Shown: one piece after another, positions 49,591 through 61,879 of the stretch
How the letters are laid out: every line of letters starts with the position of its first letter
How positions within the stretch are numbered: position 1 is the first letter of the stretch
DNA from: Smittium culicis
Taxonomy: Eukaryota > Kickxellomycota > Harpellomycetes > Harpellales > Legeriomycetaceae
NCBI GenBank assembly: GCA_001970855.1
Contig: LSSN01000154.1
Span: forward strand, 1 to 64,000
Direction of reading: 5' to 3'
Length of the DNA stretch: 64,000 nt
Notes under the pieces: model-generated
What the model saw: the letters and a program-made list of their open reading frames with translations, nothing else
What the model was told of the DNA's origin: nothing
Databases searched by the model: none
Program-made: the position numbers and the translations under genes

Positions 49591-50344
49591 ACACTATGGC
49601 TATGCTAAAAATTGAGGATTTTAGAGGCGAATTAGTAAATTTAGACTTGAAAAAATCGGCTAAAAATGCTTCAAAGAAGCTTTTATGTGCAGGAATGAAA
49701 CAGAAATTCAGCGGACAGGCTCATATTATAATTAATGAAGGAAAGGGCCGGGATTTTGAGAGATTCATACCACACAGAGCTGGACATAAAATCAACCCCA
49801 GATTGCAGAGGTTTCAACTTTGAATCATTGATCCTATACTTTATGTCATTTTTTGTGTAGCCCAAAGCCGAGTTATCAGTTAGGAATAATTTATAGGATC
49901 AAGAGCAGAAAAGATCGCTAGAAGAATTTATATAAGCTGAAGAGGTTTTAGTAGGATCCGAATCTATTAATTCCGAAATTGAAAAAATAAATTTTCGTTA
50001 ACCACTTAAATCAAAAAATCCCTTAAATCTGTTCTTTAAAAAAAAATTATGGTATTTTTTGCAAGAAAAATAGTTTGAATGGGTATTGATTAATTACTCA
50101 AAAATTGTGTCAGTAATTGTAATAACGGTAATACCACAAAGAATAGAACCTGAAAATTCTCGTGAAAAAATATAAATTGATCACATTAATACCATGATTA
50201 AAGCTCATTAAGACGGATTGGTAGCTCTATACATGTTCAAAACCAACCTTGTTCTTATAAGCAAAAAAAATTTTTTTATATGTTTCTAGACAGCCCGCTA
50301 AAGTAGATGTAAACTCTATGTTTGGAAATTAGAGCTTTTATAAG

Positions 50345-50400
50345 AATTTACTATGTTTTAAATGCGGATTAAAAGGTCATATGTTAAAATATTACTCGGG
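50345..50400 (+). pseudogene. Element B gag zinc knuckle
   Basis: CFKCGLKGHMLKYY has the CX2CX4HX4C spacing of a retroviral-type zinc knuckle, with the last Cys replaced by Tyr. This marks the nucleocapsid part of gag. Confidence 0.75.
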
Positions 50401-51479
50401 AAAAGCATTAAGTTATTTTTAAAAGGATATATAGATGACAGATGAAAATATAAACAATATGATTCAGTTATAATGAAAATTGAGACTAGGATATTAAATT
50501 ATGATAATTTTAATATCCTGATAGATTATAGAAAGCCAATTGGATAATCGGTCACATCAAAGCAAATATGATGAAAATTAGGGCGATGAAAGACCTAAAC
50601 TCGATAGTGAATATGGCCTAGAAAAGGAATATTTCGATGCCTCTGATTTAGAAGAATTTATATCTAGAGTGGAAAAGTTGAGTATAAATGAGAAATTTCT
50701 TGAAAAGAATACCACTAGGAAAGGAATGTATAAACCTCGAGAGGCCAATATTCTTAGCAAAATTCGGCAACTTGCCTATCTAAATCTTATATACTCGGAG
50801 AAAACAGTTTTTTTTATCTATAGCGAAATTATCGATAAGCTTAGTATACAGGTTGATAGCTAAAAAAAAAAAAGTAAAATTGGCCATTGAGTGTGAAATG
50901 GGTACAATGGAAACTGAAACAGCGAATTTTACCACTGGAAAAGCAAGTTAAAATCTGTAGTTTTATTTTTCTCTTCAGACTCTGTATAGGCTTAATAATT
51001 TGATTTCATTTTTGGAAAAATTTTAAATTAAATTTTATATATTCAAAAAATAAATTTCTGCGTGTAAAAGAAAAGAAAAAGTTACTATTGGTTATTAAAA
51101 TGTATTTATAATAAGTACAAAAAATCTCGATAAAATTTTTTAAAAAAAGGAGATAAAGTGTGTTAGTCTTTATTTATTAAAGAAAATACCTAAGATACCA
51201 AGAATAAATTATACAATTCCGGGATTGAAAAAATATTGAATAAATTCCTAGAATTTTTGACGACTAAGGTATGAAGATACCGTCCAAAAAGAAATGTGTC
51301 ACATTAAATAAATACGATCGATGAAAATTCTGTATCATGGTAAGCGTATACACACCCAGAAAAAAAATTAAGCGGACTAAAATCTGAATTTGAAAAACTG
51401 TCGAAAATTGGGCTAGCTATTTCATTCAAATCACGTTAGGCAAGCACAAATCATTTAGATAATTTTTTTTTTTTTTGTG

Positions 51480-51860
51480 AATTCAGGATATGTATCGGCT
51501 GCAGAGCTTTGAATAAAGTGTCTGTTAAAAATAGGTTCTAATAAACAGGAATTATGGTTGATTTGAAAGGCTTGAAGCCATATAAATATTATCTAAATCA
51601 GATCTAGCAAGCGGGTACCATGAAATAAAAATGGTGTGAGATTCAAAAAAAAAAACTACATTCATTCTCAATATGGAAATTTGTGAATTCTTATCTATGA
51701 TTTTCGGACTATTTAACGCACCAAACTCTTTACAAAGACTAATCAATCAGGTTTCACAATCATATATAGAAGACTTTTTAATTGTATATTTAGCCGAAAT
51801 TTTGATTTTTTCAAATGATTTAGAATCACACAAAACTCATCTTGAGAAAGCATAAAAAAG
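51480..51860 (+). pseudogene. Element B reverse transcriptase
   Basis: CRALNKVSVKN and VDLKGLKPYKYY precede the open frame at 51673-51855. That frame reads FGLFNAPNSLQRLINQV and then VYLAEILIFSNDLESH, where YxDDILIFS is expected. Both catalytic Asp residues are altered (Ala and Glu). Family assignment to Ty3/Gypsy is secure from the FGLxNAPxxFQRL pattern. Confidence 0.85.
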
Positions 51861-52429
51861 CTATAAACGAAAATATAATCATTCTCAATAAATAAAATGT
51901 AGTTATGTTATTAGCTATACATCTTTAATTGTTTATTACATATCTAAAGAAGGTAATAAAGCGTGAAAGGGTATAATTAAGCTAATTAAGGTAGGAAAAA
52001 ACCTGAAAATTTTCAAAAATTTTTGTAATTTTTTGGATTGTGTAATTATATTAAAAATTTTTCCTGCATTTGAGTCAACCTATGAATCTCTCTATACGAT
52101 AAAATTTTGCTCACCTAAAATTTTAGCTTCTATAGAATGGAGTTCTAAATAAAAAATGTCTGTTAATTAATTAAAATTAATTTTTTTTCTCTATGAATGC
52201 TCGTAAAAAGCTCCTAATTTATCCAAATAGTTTTAACCGTGTACTGAAAGAAATTAATCTATCCGCGAAATAGAAATGCATGGAGTATACGTGCTTTCAA
52301 AATTTTGAGGCATTATTTCAAAACTGGCGCATCAGTTATGCAGATCATAAAAAAATTGAATGCATGTTCTTAATACAAAATCCGTATATCAGAATAAATA
52401 GATTAATTAAATAATAAGAACATGTAGTT

Positions 52430-53330
52430 ACGAAAATAATTTACAAGCTCGGTAAAGGAAATATAACTGCTGATACAATATTTAGACAACAAGATTAAAT
52501 AAATTAGAGCGTAAAAGTGATCAAGAGTGATCTTAAGTGGTAAAAAATATTTTATTGAAAAAAAATTGATAAATTAAAAAAGAAAAAATAGAACATTATT
52601 CAATATTTACATAATATTTTGAGATTAAAAATGCTAAATTTTTTCGGAAAATAATCATCAATCAAGGTATAACATAAATTATCTATTTTCTAATAGAGAT
52701 GTTTTTTTCGTATCATGAGGGAGTGGTACTTTTAGGAACATAATATATATATATATAGTATCATGATAATACGGTTTTGATGGTATAACATGCGTAATAC
52801 AATAAAAAAAACTATAAAAAGATGTACGCAGTGTCATATTCAAGGTAAATCCTCAGGTTCAATCGTAACTTTCATTTAATAACTCCATTAGCTGATAATT
52901 TCTCAAGGTTGAGGTTGTAATTCATGGGGATTTACTCGAAAAATATACGTGATAATCACTAGATAATTGTCTGTACATCACTTATAAAATATGATATTTG
53001 AAATGTAACTTACGACGCAACTTCAAGTACTATTTAAAAATTCATTTACACGGAAATATTTTTAAAATTTTGGAGCTCTTGAAGAAATAATAAATGGAAG
53101 AAGACCTTATTTCACAACGTAAACCTTGTAAATATTAAATCTAAAGCGCAATCTTACCTCAGTGTACTATCCTCGCAGGATAAATCCCCCCCCCCCCGTA
53201 AGAGTGAGTAGTATCTACTTGGTACCTTTCACAAAATTTTTGCTCCATTCAAAATAAAATTGAGATTTTTTTTTTGCCTCAGGCTGTATGAGATGTGAGT
53301 AAAAGACAACTGTACGAGCGATACTAATGA
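52430..53330 (+). pseudogene. Element B RNase H tail and integrase remnant
   Basis: IIYKLGKGNITADTIFRQQD corresponds to the end of Ty3 RNase H (YxPGxxNxxADxLSR). Next, KRCTQCHIQGKSSG near 52815-52860 supplies the CxxC of the integrase zinc finger. LADNFSRLRL, VYDATSS-like and TEIFLKFW pieces belong to the core at about 52890-53070. LTSVYYPRRINP near 53153 matches the conserved TSAYHPQTNG block just after the catalytic region. A poly-C run interrupts the frame there. Confidence 0.75.
53186..53197 (+). other. Homopolymer run of 12 C
   Basis: A run of twelve C in DNA that is otherwise about three quarters A+T. It lies inside the element B integrase remnant, where the family has a TNGQ-like segment. 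It may be real, or an assembly or sequencing artefact. Confidence 0.9.
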
Positions 53331-54184
53331 AATATTTGTTTATTAAAGTGTAAATATTAGCATGAATATAAGACTAATATTTAGATGAATAATGTTTAGA
53401 AAAGATGAAAGTGGGAGATAATATTAGATGAATTTATAAAACTAAAATAAAAGGCTTACTTTTCCTTGAGTAGAAAAATCTGCAGTTAAAGTTTTATTTT
53501 TAGAATTTATATTATTACATATTATAATCTTTTCATAACGGTAGACAATGTGGCGCAGGATTTGCTTTGATCATTGTAATCCACAATGATTAACCTTTAA
53601 TCCCGTGATTGTCATAGGCAATCTTCATTGTGAAAAGAGTTTTTACACTATCTCCTCTTATGAATTATGTTGAAATAGTTTTGGTTTATATTCGAGTTTG
53701 GCTTATGCGATTGTTTTGGGGTTGACTTTTGCTTTAATTTTGGGCTTATATTTCGGTTGATTTTGTCGAGTTTTATTTTATATTTATTTAATAGTGGTTT
53801 GGGTTTGGATTAATTTTTTTCCCGACTTTAATTTAATTGATTGGTTGTTTTTTTTTTTTTGTAAATAAGATTTTTTGTTTGAATCCACGAAGATTTGAGG
53901 GTTTCCTGGTTTGACTAGTTGACCTTCGGTCGAATAGTCAAATTCCAGGGAGACCCGAGGATAAATCGGATCTCCAGTGTTAAAAATGGCTTTCAGCAAA
54001 ACTTCATAGATACAGATTCTCGATTGGCTTTTTATTTTATTCATTTTTATTAGTTAAAATAGCTATATACGAAATTTACAATTTCTTTTGCTTTATTTTC
54101 AATATTTTTTGTGATTTTTTAGTCTGTAATATTGCTTATTATTTGGCTTTTTGAGTTAATTTCTTTTTTATTTTAATAGACTTA

Positions 54185-54370
54185 ACTTTGGTTCTGGATC
54201 CTGGTTTTTTGGGTATTTTCGATGGAAATTTTTAATATTAGTATCTGCTTTAATAAATTTTATTGGTTTCCAGGAGCTTTCTTATGATACTAATCCTTTA
54301 TATGAAATCAATTACAATAATTTTTTCCTATTAATTTTAGAATCGAGATTTTTTTTTTTGATTTCAAATT
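54185..54370 (-). pseudogene. Element C chromodomain
   Basis: Directly after the integrase C-terminus, one frame with two stops reads FEEFEIKKKNLDSKINRKKL, then LISYKGLVS, stop, ESSWKPIKFIKAD, then NIKNFHRKYPKKPGS. This fits the chromodomain pattern FEVEKILDSR...YLVKWKGYP..ESTWEP...FHxKYP. The domain normally guides integration to modified chromatin. Confidence 0.8.
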
Positions 54371-54379
54371 CTTCAAAAT

Positions 54380-55640
54380 TACTAATTTTAAATAGTGATT
54401 TTCCGGGGCTTTGATCAGGAATTTGAATTTTTACGTATAGTTCAAGTAATCTAATGTGGAATTTAGGACGTATTTTCATAGCAATTTGCTGGTCTAGCTT
54501 ATAATTTAGCTCGCTGTATTTTACTATTACTTTACATGGCCCAAAATTTTTATAATCTAGTTTATTGAAGGGTCGATTCGTATGTATACTGTTTCTAATA
54601 TGAAAATAATTATCTCACACTTTAAGATTGGGTGATATATTGCGACATTCATTCGCTTGGGCCTTTTAATTTTTTGCAGCTTGTCTTTAATTATTATTAA
54701 ATTCCTTGTGAGTTGCTTTAATATTTATAAATTTTGCTTCGGCTTCAGATAACTTTTCAGGCTCTGATAAAATGCTTCGTAATTTGGTTCAAATCTATAC
54801 AAAGCTTTAAAGGGAGCAAATTTTATAGATTCTTGGTAAATTTTGCTGCCACAGAGCTCTGTCATCGGCAGAAATTATACCCAATCATCTTGGTGGTAAT
54901 TATTATAGGACGTAATGTAATATTCCAAAAAAATTTTACCTGCTTCGTTTGTCGATCGATTTAGGGATGATACGCAGTCGACATTTTGTGTTTTATTTTT
55001 AAGTTTTCTAACAATCTCTTCCAAAATTTTGAATTAAATTTCAGATTCCTTAGAGAAATAAAATATATTGGTTATCAATGCAATTTAAAAATAGTATCGA
55101 TGAAAACTTCTGCAGGTTCAAATATAGTATGTAGTTTTTTTATATAAATTAAATGTGAAAATTTAGAAAATCTATCAAATATGATTTATATAGTAGTTTA
55201 ACAGTGTTATTTTTGGATTTCGGATATAAAATCCACATATATTGGTAACTGTCTTAAGTAACCTTACACCTTATCCCTTTAGATTTTATTCTTTGACAAA
55301 TTTCGCATTCTGAGATTTATTTTTTCATAATTTTCGTCATATCAGCAAACCAAATTCGCAGCAAATAAGGTCTAGGGTTTTTAGGCATCTAAAGTGCCAT
55401 ACAAGTATGCTATCATGTAGAAATTTGATTACCTCAGGAAAAATATTTTTTTGGTACGGATATTTTTTCATAAACAAATAATATTCCGTTTTTTGTCTTA
55501 ATTTTAGTACCTGGGCTGTTTTTATAAAGTTTAACCTTCGATTTCGTAAAATTTTACTTTATAACATGTTCTAATTCTGCTTTTTCTTTCAATTATATTG
55601 TATTTATTCGGTTGTTAGGATTTTTTATAAAATTTTTTAT
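54380..55640 (-). pseudogene. Element C integrase
   Basis: The HHCC zinc finger is readable: FLHDSILVWHFRCLKT with both His, then CEICQRIKSKGIRC with both Cys near 55310-55270. LRQLPIYVDFISEIQ near 55255-55210 contains the first core Asp. The core is then heavily broken. MKIRPKFHIRLLELYV near 54480-54430 matches the C-terminal 'PVFHVSLLEPY' block of Ty3 integrases. Confidence 0.8.
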
Positions 55641-55689
55641 CTTTAGTATTTTGCATTAAAATTTCTTGATATCTTTGTATTCATTGCGT

Positions 55690-56350
55690 CTTGATAGATC
55701 GTCCTGTTTTCCGTTTGTCTTTTCCGGTATGAAATGTATGTCAAAATTGTATTTACTAAATAATAGAGACCATCTAGAATGTCTTCTGTTCAATATTTTG
55801 GTTTTTTAAAAATATGCCAAGTTTTTGTGATCACTGAGTACTATAAATGGTTTCTTAGTTCCTTCTAGGTAGTGTCGCCATTCCTTGAGCGCACTCACTA
55901 TTGATAGTAATTCTTTATCGTATATATCGTAGTTTTTTTCGGCAGGTTGAAGTTTCCTAGAGTGGTATTAACATGTTCTTAAGTCCCCGTTGGAGTCAAC
56001 TTGTGATAATATCGCTCCGATTGAAAACTCTGAAGCGTCTGTTTCTACAGTATATTGTTTGGTATTATCTGGGTATCTTAGTACAGGTTCTGAAGTTAAT
56101 TTTATTTTCAGTTCCTGGAAAGCTTTGTAATCCTTATCAATCCATATGAAAGGTGTATCTTTTTTTAATAGGTTTGTTATCGGTTTTGTTATTTCCGCAT
56201 AATTTTCAATGAATTTACAGTAGTAGTTTGATAATCCAAAAAGAATTTGGATATATTTAGTATTTTTGGGTACTGTCCAGTTTAATACACTTTTTATCTT
56301 CTCGGGGTCGGTTTTTATCCCCTCTGTAGATATTATATGGCCAAGAAAAT
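55690..56350 (-). pseudogene. Element C RNase H domain
   Basis: From the gap edge a long frame reads TDPEKIKSVLNW, FGLSNYYCKFIENYAEITKP and KAFQELKIKLTSEPVLRYPD (RT connection). RNase H follows with [34 protein letters not shown] and [11 protein letters not shown], then SRWSLLFSKYNFDIHFIPEK. The catalytic acidic residues (D of TDAS, E of KELL, D of SDH) are all present, unlike in the RT. Confidence 0.9.
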
Positions 56351-56981
56351 NNNNNNNNNNNNNNNNNNNNNNNNNNNNNNNNNNNNNNNNNNNNNNNNNN
56401 NNNNNNNNNNNNNNNNNNNNNNNNNNNNNNNNNNNNNNNNNNNNNNNNNNNNNNNNNNNNNNNNNNNNNNNNNNNNNNNNNNNNNNNNNNNNNNNNNNNN
56501 NNNNNNNNNNNNNNNNNNNNNNNNNNNNNNNNNNNNNNNNNNNNNNNNNNNNNNNNNNNNNNNNNNNNNNNNNNNNNNNNNNNNNNNNNNNNNNNNNNNN
56601 NNNNNNNNNNNNNNNNNNNNNNNNNNNNNNNNNNNNNNNNNNNNNNNNNNNNNNNNNNNNNNNNNNNNNNNNNNNNNNNNNNNNNNNNNNNNNNNNNNNN
56701 NNNNNNNNNNNNNNNNNNNNNNNNNNNNNNNNNNNNNNNNNNNNNNNNNNNNNNNNNNNNNNNNNNNNNNNNNNNNNNNNNNNNNNNNNNNNNNNNNNNN
56801 NNNNNNNNNNNNNNNNNNNNNNNNNNNNNNNNNNNNNNNNNNNNNNNNNNNNNNNNNNNNNNNNNNNNNNNNNNNNNNNNNNNNNNNNNNNNNNNNNNNN
56901 NNNNNNNNNNNNNNNNNNNNNNNNNNNNNNNNNNNNNNNNNNNNNNNNNNNNNNNNNNNNNNNNNNNNNNNNNNNNNNNNN
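56351..56981. other. Assembly gap, 631 N
   Basis: A run of N lies between the RT and RNase H parts of element C. The real missing length may differ. Any open frame spanning it is meaningless. Confidence 0.99.
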
Positions 56982-58230
56982 TCTTTTCCAGTTTGCTCAG
57001 TACTGCTTTGATGTGAATAACGTAATCCGATAAATTCTCAGAGCAAATAATTATATCTCCTTAATATGCGGTTGCGTAGTTATCCAGTTCGTCTTTTAAT
57101 ACATCATTTATGAAATGTTGAAAAGTTGTGGGTGCATTTTTCAAGCCAAATGGAATTACATTATATTTGTAATGACCGTATCAAAATCAGAATGATGTAT
57201 TGATTCATCACCTTTTTTTATTTTTACTAGATTGTATGCGCTCGTAGATCCAATTTTGTGAATATTTTAGCTTTTCCTATTCGGTCAAATTTTTCTTCTA
57301 ATCTCCGCAATGGGTATCATTTTTTTACATTAATCTCGTTTAGCTTTCTTTAATTTATGCAAGGTCATAGTTTATTGTCTTTCTTTTTTGTAAAAATTTT
57401 AATACTCTCGCTTGTGATTGTTTAATACTGATATATTCTTTTTTATGGTACTCTTCCAAGTAACTTTTGAGCGTATTCGATTCTAGTTCAGTTAAGGAGT
57501 ATATTTTGCAGCAGGATAGTGGCTTTCCGTCTTTATAATATATTGGACAGTCTTAATTTCGGTGTTCGGGAAATTCTTCTGCCCTTTTCTCATTGAATTC
57601 CTGTAAAAATTCTGAGTATACGTCCGGTAGATGTATATTAATTCTTGTCCTGTTTCGGCTATTATTTCGGGGTTATATGTTCTGGTTGACGTTTCCATAT
57701 TCGGGCTTGGAAAACCGTTATTTATTTCTGTGTGTTCAGGTGGTTCTTTTTCAGTTTTTATTTCCGTTTCATTAGATAATTTCTCTTCATCTGAGTCTGC
57801 TGAGTGGAACTGTTCATCGGAGTCTCTGCTCAATTCGGAGTCCGATTCGTCGTAACTTTCCATCGATGTGTAACCTGGTGCAGATACTATAAAATTTATC
57901 GTTTTTGTGAAATTTAAACAATTTTTTAGACAGAATTCAGATTCGAACTTAATTTTCAAATTTGACCAATCAATTTTTGGTCTGTGTTTTTGTAACCATG
58001 GTAGTCCTAAAATGATATCTGCATGGATTATGGGTATCGGATAAAGATCTATCTCTTCTCTATTTTATTTTTCTAATACTGTTTAAACAATTAATATTAC
58101 TTTTCTATTTATTTATTTGTTAGTGGTTTGAAATATATTTTTTCTACTGATATTTCTTGAGCTAGTTGTATTTGCGGAAGGTTTGATTTTTTTAAATGTT
58201 AAATATTTATAAAGCTGACACTTGGACTGA
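56982..58230 (-). pseudogene. Element C protease and reverse transcriptase N-terminal half
   Basis: DIILGLPWLQKHRPKIDW near 58018-57965 is the hallmark end of Ty3 proteases. An open frame (57959-57492) with an acidic, disordered linker (SDSELSRDSDEQFHSADSDE) follows. RT motifs then appear: SYLEEYHKKEYIS, TKLDLR-like sequence, and HYKYNVIPFGLKNAPTTFQH near 57175-57110. The catalytic box reads ATAY, stop, GDIIIC instead of YLDDIIIYS. The frame stops at the assembly gap. Confidence 0.85.
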
Positions 58231-58359
58231 GCCGATTAACAATTTTTTATAAAAAAAATGTTTTAATATATCGCTATTGGAAAAATAAATCTACTATTAT
58301 AAATATTTTGACTATTATTTAAAATAGACCCCAAAAATATCCTCCTGCCTACTGTTGGG

Positions 58360-59170
58360 TTTTGGAATTTAAAGACTGTTTGAAGAGGTTACAATCACGC
58401 ACAATTTGATTTTCCGATGCACAATATAAGCAGAGCCTATTTTATAGTCTTTTTTTTTCTTATAATGATAATGGTCCTCTGGATTTAATTTTGTGAGGCC
58501 TATATCCATATTCACTCCATTCTGAGTGTGACTGGTATGACTGACATAGCTTTTGTGCGGTTCTAGATTTTTTATTTGTAGTTTTCCTGGATAATCATGA
58601 TATGGACGGTAGCTGTGATTTTCGTATATAGGATCATATTTCTGTCTAAAGGTGTCATGAATTCATAATCTGTTATCTATATCAATGCATACTGCCATGA
58701 ATTTGGATATTGATTGTGACAATGGGCTGTAAATAAGGATATCAATTATGTGGTTTTTTAAACCTCTTTGAAATAGAATTTTTAGAGATTTCTCATTAAG
58801 TTTATATATTATTGCGAGATTTCTGAATTCTGGAGCGTATTATGATACGTTCATTTTCGCTTGGTATATACTTAATTGATTGGTAGTTTTGGGAGAATAC
58901 CGTGAATCCGAGAAATAGCTTTTAAAAACTGTACTGAATTCTTTGTAATTTTTTGCAGCTGGTGCATCTTCAGTTATTATCGCATCGAACCATAACATTG
59001 CCGATCCTGTGAGGTGACCACTTGTGAAATCGATTTTTTCCTGGTCAGTAAATGATTGGTTTTGATTATACCATAATATAAGTCTGATTGATGCTATAAA
59101 TGATGGGTGCTTTTCTGGAGTAGCTGAAAATTTTTCAATCTCTGTTAACTTGTATCCTTTTCTTTTTCCC
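58360..59170 (-). pseudogene. Element C gag
   Basis: Capsid-like sequence is readable: FSATPEKHPSFIASI, LTGSAMLWFDAII, FSTVFKSYFSDSRYSP and YAPEFRNLAIIYKLNEKS, matching the Ty3 retrotransposon gag domain. A zinc knuckle follows, CLYCASENQIVRDC near 58437-58396, with CX2CX4QX4C spacing: the expected His is Gln. One or two stops and shifts separate the pieces. Confidence 0.85.
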
Positions 59171-61879
59171 TTGATTTATAAAGAGTTCGTCTCTGAAGTT
59201 TTTATATTTGAAAAAGCATAATACTAAGTCCAATACTAAAAGAACATTATGACTGTATCGAAGAGAAAATATTGTAAAAAGCAGATGATTTATAATTGAT
59301 GTTGATTTTCACTTCTGAGCCGCTTTTAAACCTAGAAATAGAAAAATATAACTAAAAATGATACTTTATTAGCTGTATTAATGACTAAATTCAGAATAAT
59401 TACTTTTATGTCTGGAAAAAAATAATAAGAAATGATACGGATTTTTTGGTTCTGATATTTGAAGCTGATTGACTCATCATTAAATCGATTTTCAAAATCA
59501 GACTAATTCCTAGAAATATCTAGTAAAATATCTATCAGCGAAAATAAAAAATTCATCAGGTCATTTATTTGGAAATAAAATTCGTATATGTGAAAATATT
59601 GATAAAATCCCAATAGAGTATATCAAAAAATTTCTTTTATTGCCCAAATAAAGCGAAAAGATAAAAAAAAATTATAACAATAGGACTAGCAGAAAAAAAT
59701 CTAAAAGTCATTCCCAAGGGATAATATATGGTCTAAATAAATAAATAATTTCCTGAAACTTTTTCTTTGAGATAATAAATGTTCGATAATTCCGATGCTG
59801 TCATTGAATTTTTAGTGAATAAAATGGGTATATTAATTAAAAAAGATATCAAAAGTTTATTAATGCCAAATTTAAGAAAATTATGCAATCAGTAAATTCG
59901 ATTAATCTTTTAATAATGATTGTGATTAATTTATTATAAAAATAAGTAAAAATAATTTTTTCTTTAACTATTGATAATTAAGCATAAATGATGTTATTGC
60001 TATTAATTAATAAGTTAATTAATAGTATTAATTATTAAAATTTAGTATGTCAGAGAAAATAAAACAAATATTAGTTTTATAGAAATTAATGTTTAACTGA
60101 CTTTTTTGAAAATTGATTAACCATTCCAGTTGAATTTCATGATTTGATAAAGTGTAGATTCTCTGTATTAATAAAAGAGGCAATATCTATTTTTTTGAAA
60201 ATTTTCCTGGATTTTACAACGAATTTTAGTCACTCAGTTTTAAAGGGAATATGATTTTTAAAAAATATATATAAATTCAGTACTAAACGATAAAATAACT
60301 TTGGGATTTGATGAATTTGAAATTATTTATGTATTTTTGTGATAAAATCTATTGTTTAGGATTTAGTTCTGATTAGAAATCAGAAGATTTAATTTTTTTT
60401 TTGAATTTTTGAATAAATTAAACAAAAAAAAACAATTAACTTGTAATTAAATTTTTTTACTGAAAATTAAAAAAAAGAACCCAAAAATTATAATATATAG
60501 CAGTAATAGCAATTGCCCAATTTCATGATCGTATTGATCTATTATCGATAAGCTATATTGTCTAATATATAAAAAACAATATTTGCAGAAAATAAAATGA
60601 ATTTAAAAAGAATAAAGAAGTATATGTACAAATTCAATTTAAAAATTAGTATAGGTTTATAATTATTCGCGAAAATGAAAAACTATTTTATAAAAAATTA
60701 AATAGAAAATATTATTCCAAAAATTAAAATACGATTTTACGTAATAATTTTCGAGATTTTTTTTCAAAATCTGAATAATCAAATGGTATTTTCCATCCAT
60801 TTAAACACTTTAAATAGTTTGATTAAAAATTATCATTATAATTGACCAAGAATTAATTCCTATATGGATTTAATAAGCGGAAATAAATATTTCTCATATT
60901 TATATTTATTATATAGGTATATACAAAGGTATAAGTACTGAGAAACTTAATCTGAGTAAATATGTACCGCTTTGAGTAAAAAAATATATTCTCGGCTGCA
61001 AATTATTCACTGCTGTTTGTGTATGATTCCCAGTATTATTTAGTGAGCAAAGGCTTCGATGGGTCGCAGTTTCAAAGAAATTATTCTATTCATCACTTTC
61101 GAAGTCCTCATATGCAATGAAACGGGAAATAGTTAATTGGAAAGTCAAAAAAGAAGAGTTAATAGACATAATATAAATATTTTAGTGAACGTGGAAATTT
61201 CAAGTACTTATTTTGATATTAAATTAGTTTATATTTCAAAAATATGGTTGATAAGAAATAAAATTTTTATTAAAATATCTAATGTTTTGTGTGAATATAA
61301 ATAAAATACTATATTATAATTTAATTTATAAAAGATAAATTCAAACAATTTTTTTTAATGTAATTTAATAAAAATAACTTGGATTGAGGGGTGTTGTGAG
61401 ATTTTTTCTAATTTCGTATCAGCCATTATAGAATAAAAATACTTGAAAGATAGATAAATTTAACCAATTTAAATTATAATACTTTTTTGTGAATATTCTA
61501 ATCGTCTATAGTCTAATTTTCACCACATAAATGAATTTTCGAAAATTTATAGTTCTAGATCATCGCATTAATTCACATTTAATACCCTTATTAAAATACT
61601 TTGAACTAATTTTTTAAGCAATAACTAAATTTTGTATAGTTTTGAACTAGTAAATGCAAATCTATTGATTTAATTAAAATTTAATTATTATATATTATAT
61701 CCAGAAAATGATTTTAATCAGTGTATTAAGTTTTTATTTTTAATATATAGCAGCATAATATGACACTAAACCAAGGTCTCCAAAATATACTTAAATTCCA
61801 AAAAGGAATGTAACAAGATCGAAAGACCTTATAATGCCTATAATTAACAGCTAGATATATATAGCTATTCATAAACTTT
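59171..61879. other. AT-rich spacer 5' of element C
   Basis: No gene is seen. A left LTR of element C would be expected just above 59200, but nothing there pairs with sequence below 53784. A small GC-raised patch at about 61000-61130 has a plus-strand open frame of about 36 codons (NYSLLFVYDSQYYLVSKGF) without recognisable homology. Confidence 0.5.

Larger units (their letters stand above)
49591..53330 (+). mobile_element. Ty3/Gypsy element B, decayed
   Basis: Plus-strand remnants in order: a gag-like open frame (49596-49823), a zinc knuckle (about 50350-50395), an open frame of about 95 codons at 50580-50860 in the gag/protease linker position, reverse transcriptase (about 51480-51860), RNase H tail (about 52430-52495) and integrase (about 52740-53330). 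The frame is broken throughout. It ends tail to tail against element C. Confidence 0.82.
53784..59170 (-). mobile_element. Ty3/Gypsy chromovirus, element C, with assembly gap
   Basis: Minus-strand order: gag (59170-58360), protease and reverse transcriptase (about 58230-57000), gap (56981-56351), RNase H (56350-55690), integrase (about 55640-54380), chromodomain (54370-54185) and a short tail (54044-53784). It is the least decayed of the three elements; long parts of gag and RNase H read in one frame. The chromodomain after the integrase places it among chromoviruses. I could not find matching LTRs on either side, so true ends are unknown. Confidence 0.88.

Noticed and set aside
56266..57033. 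Long open frames spanning the N run
   Set aside because: They are open only because the gap has no stops. The real content is the minus-strand retroelement.
53784..60000. LTR pair for element C
   Set aside because: I compared the sequence below 53784 with that above 59170 and saw no shared segment beyond short AT-rich words, so no LTR is called.
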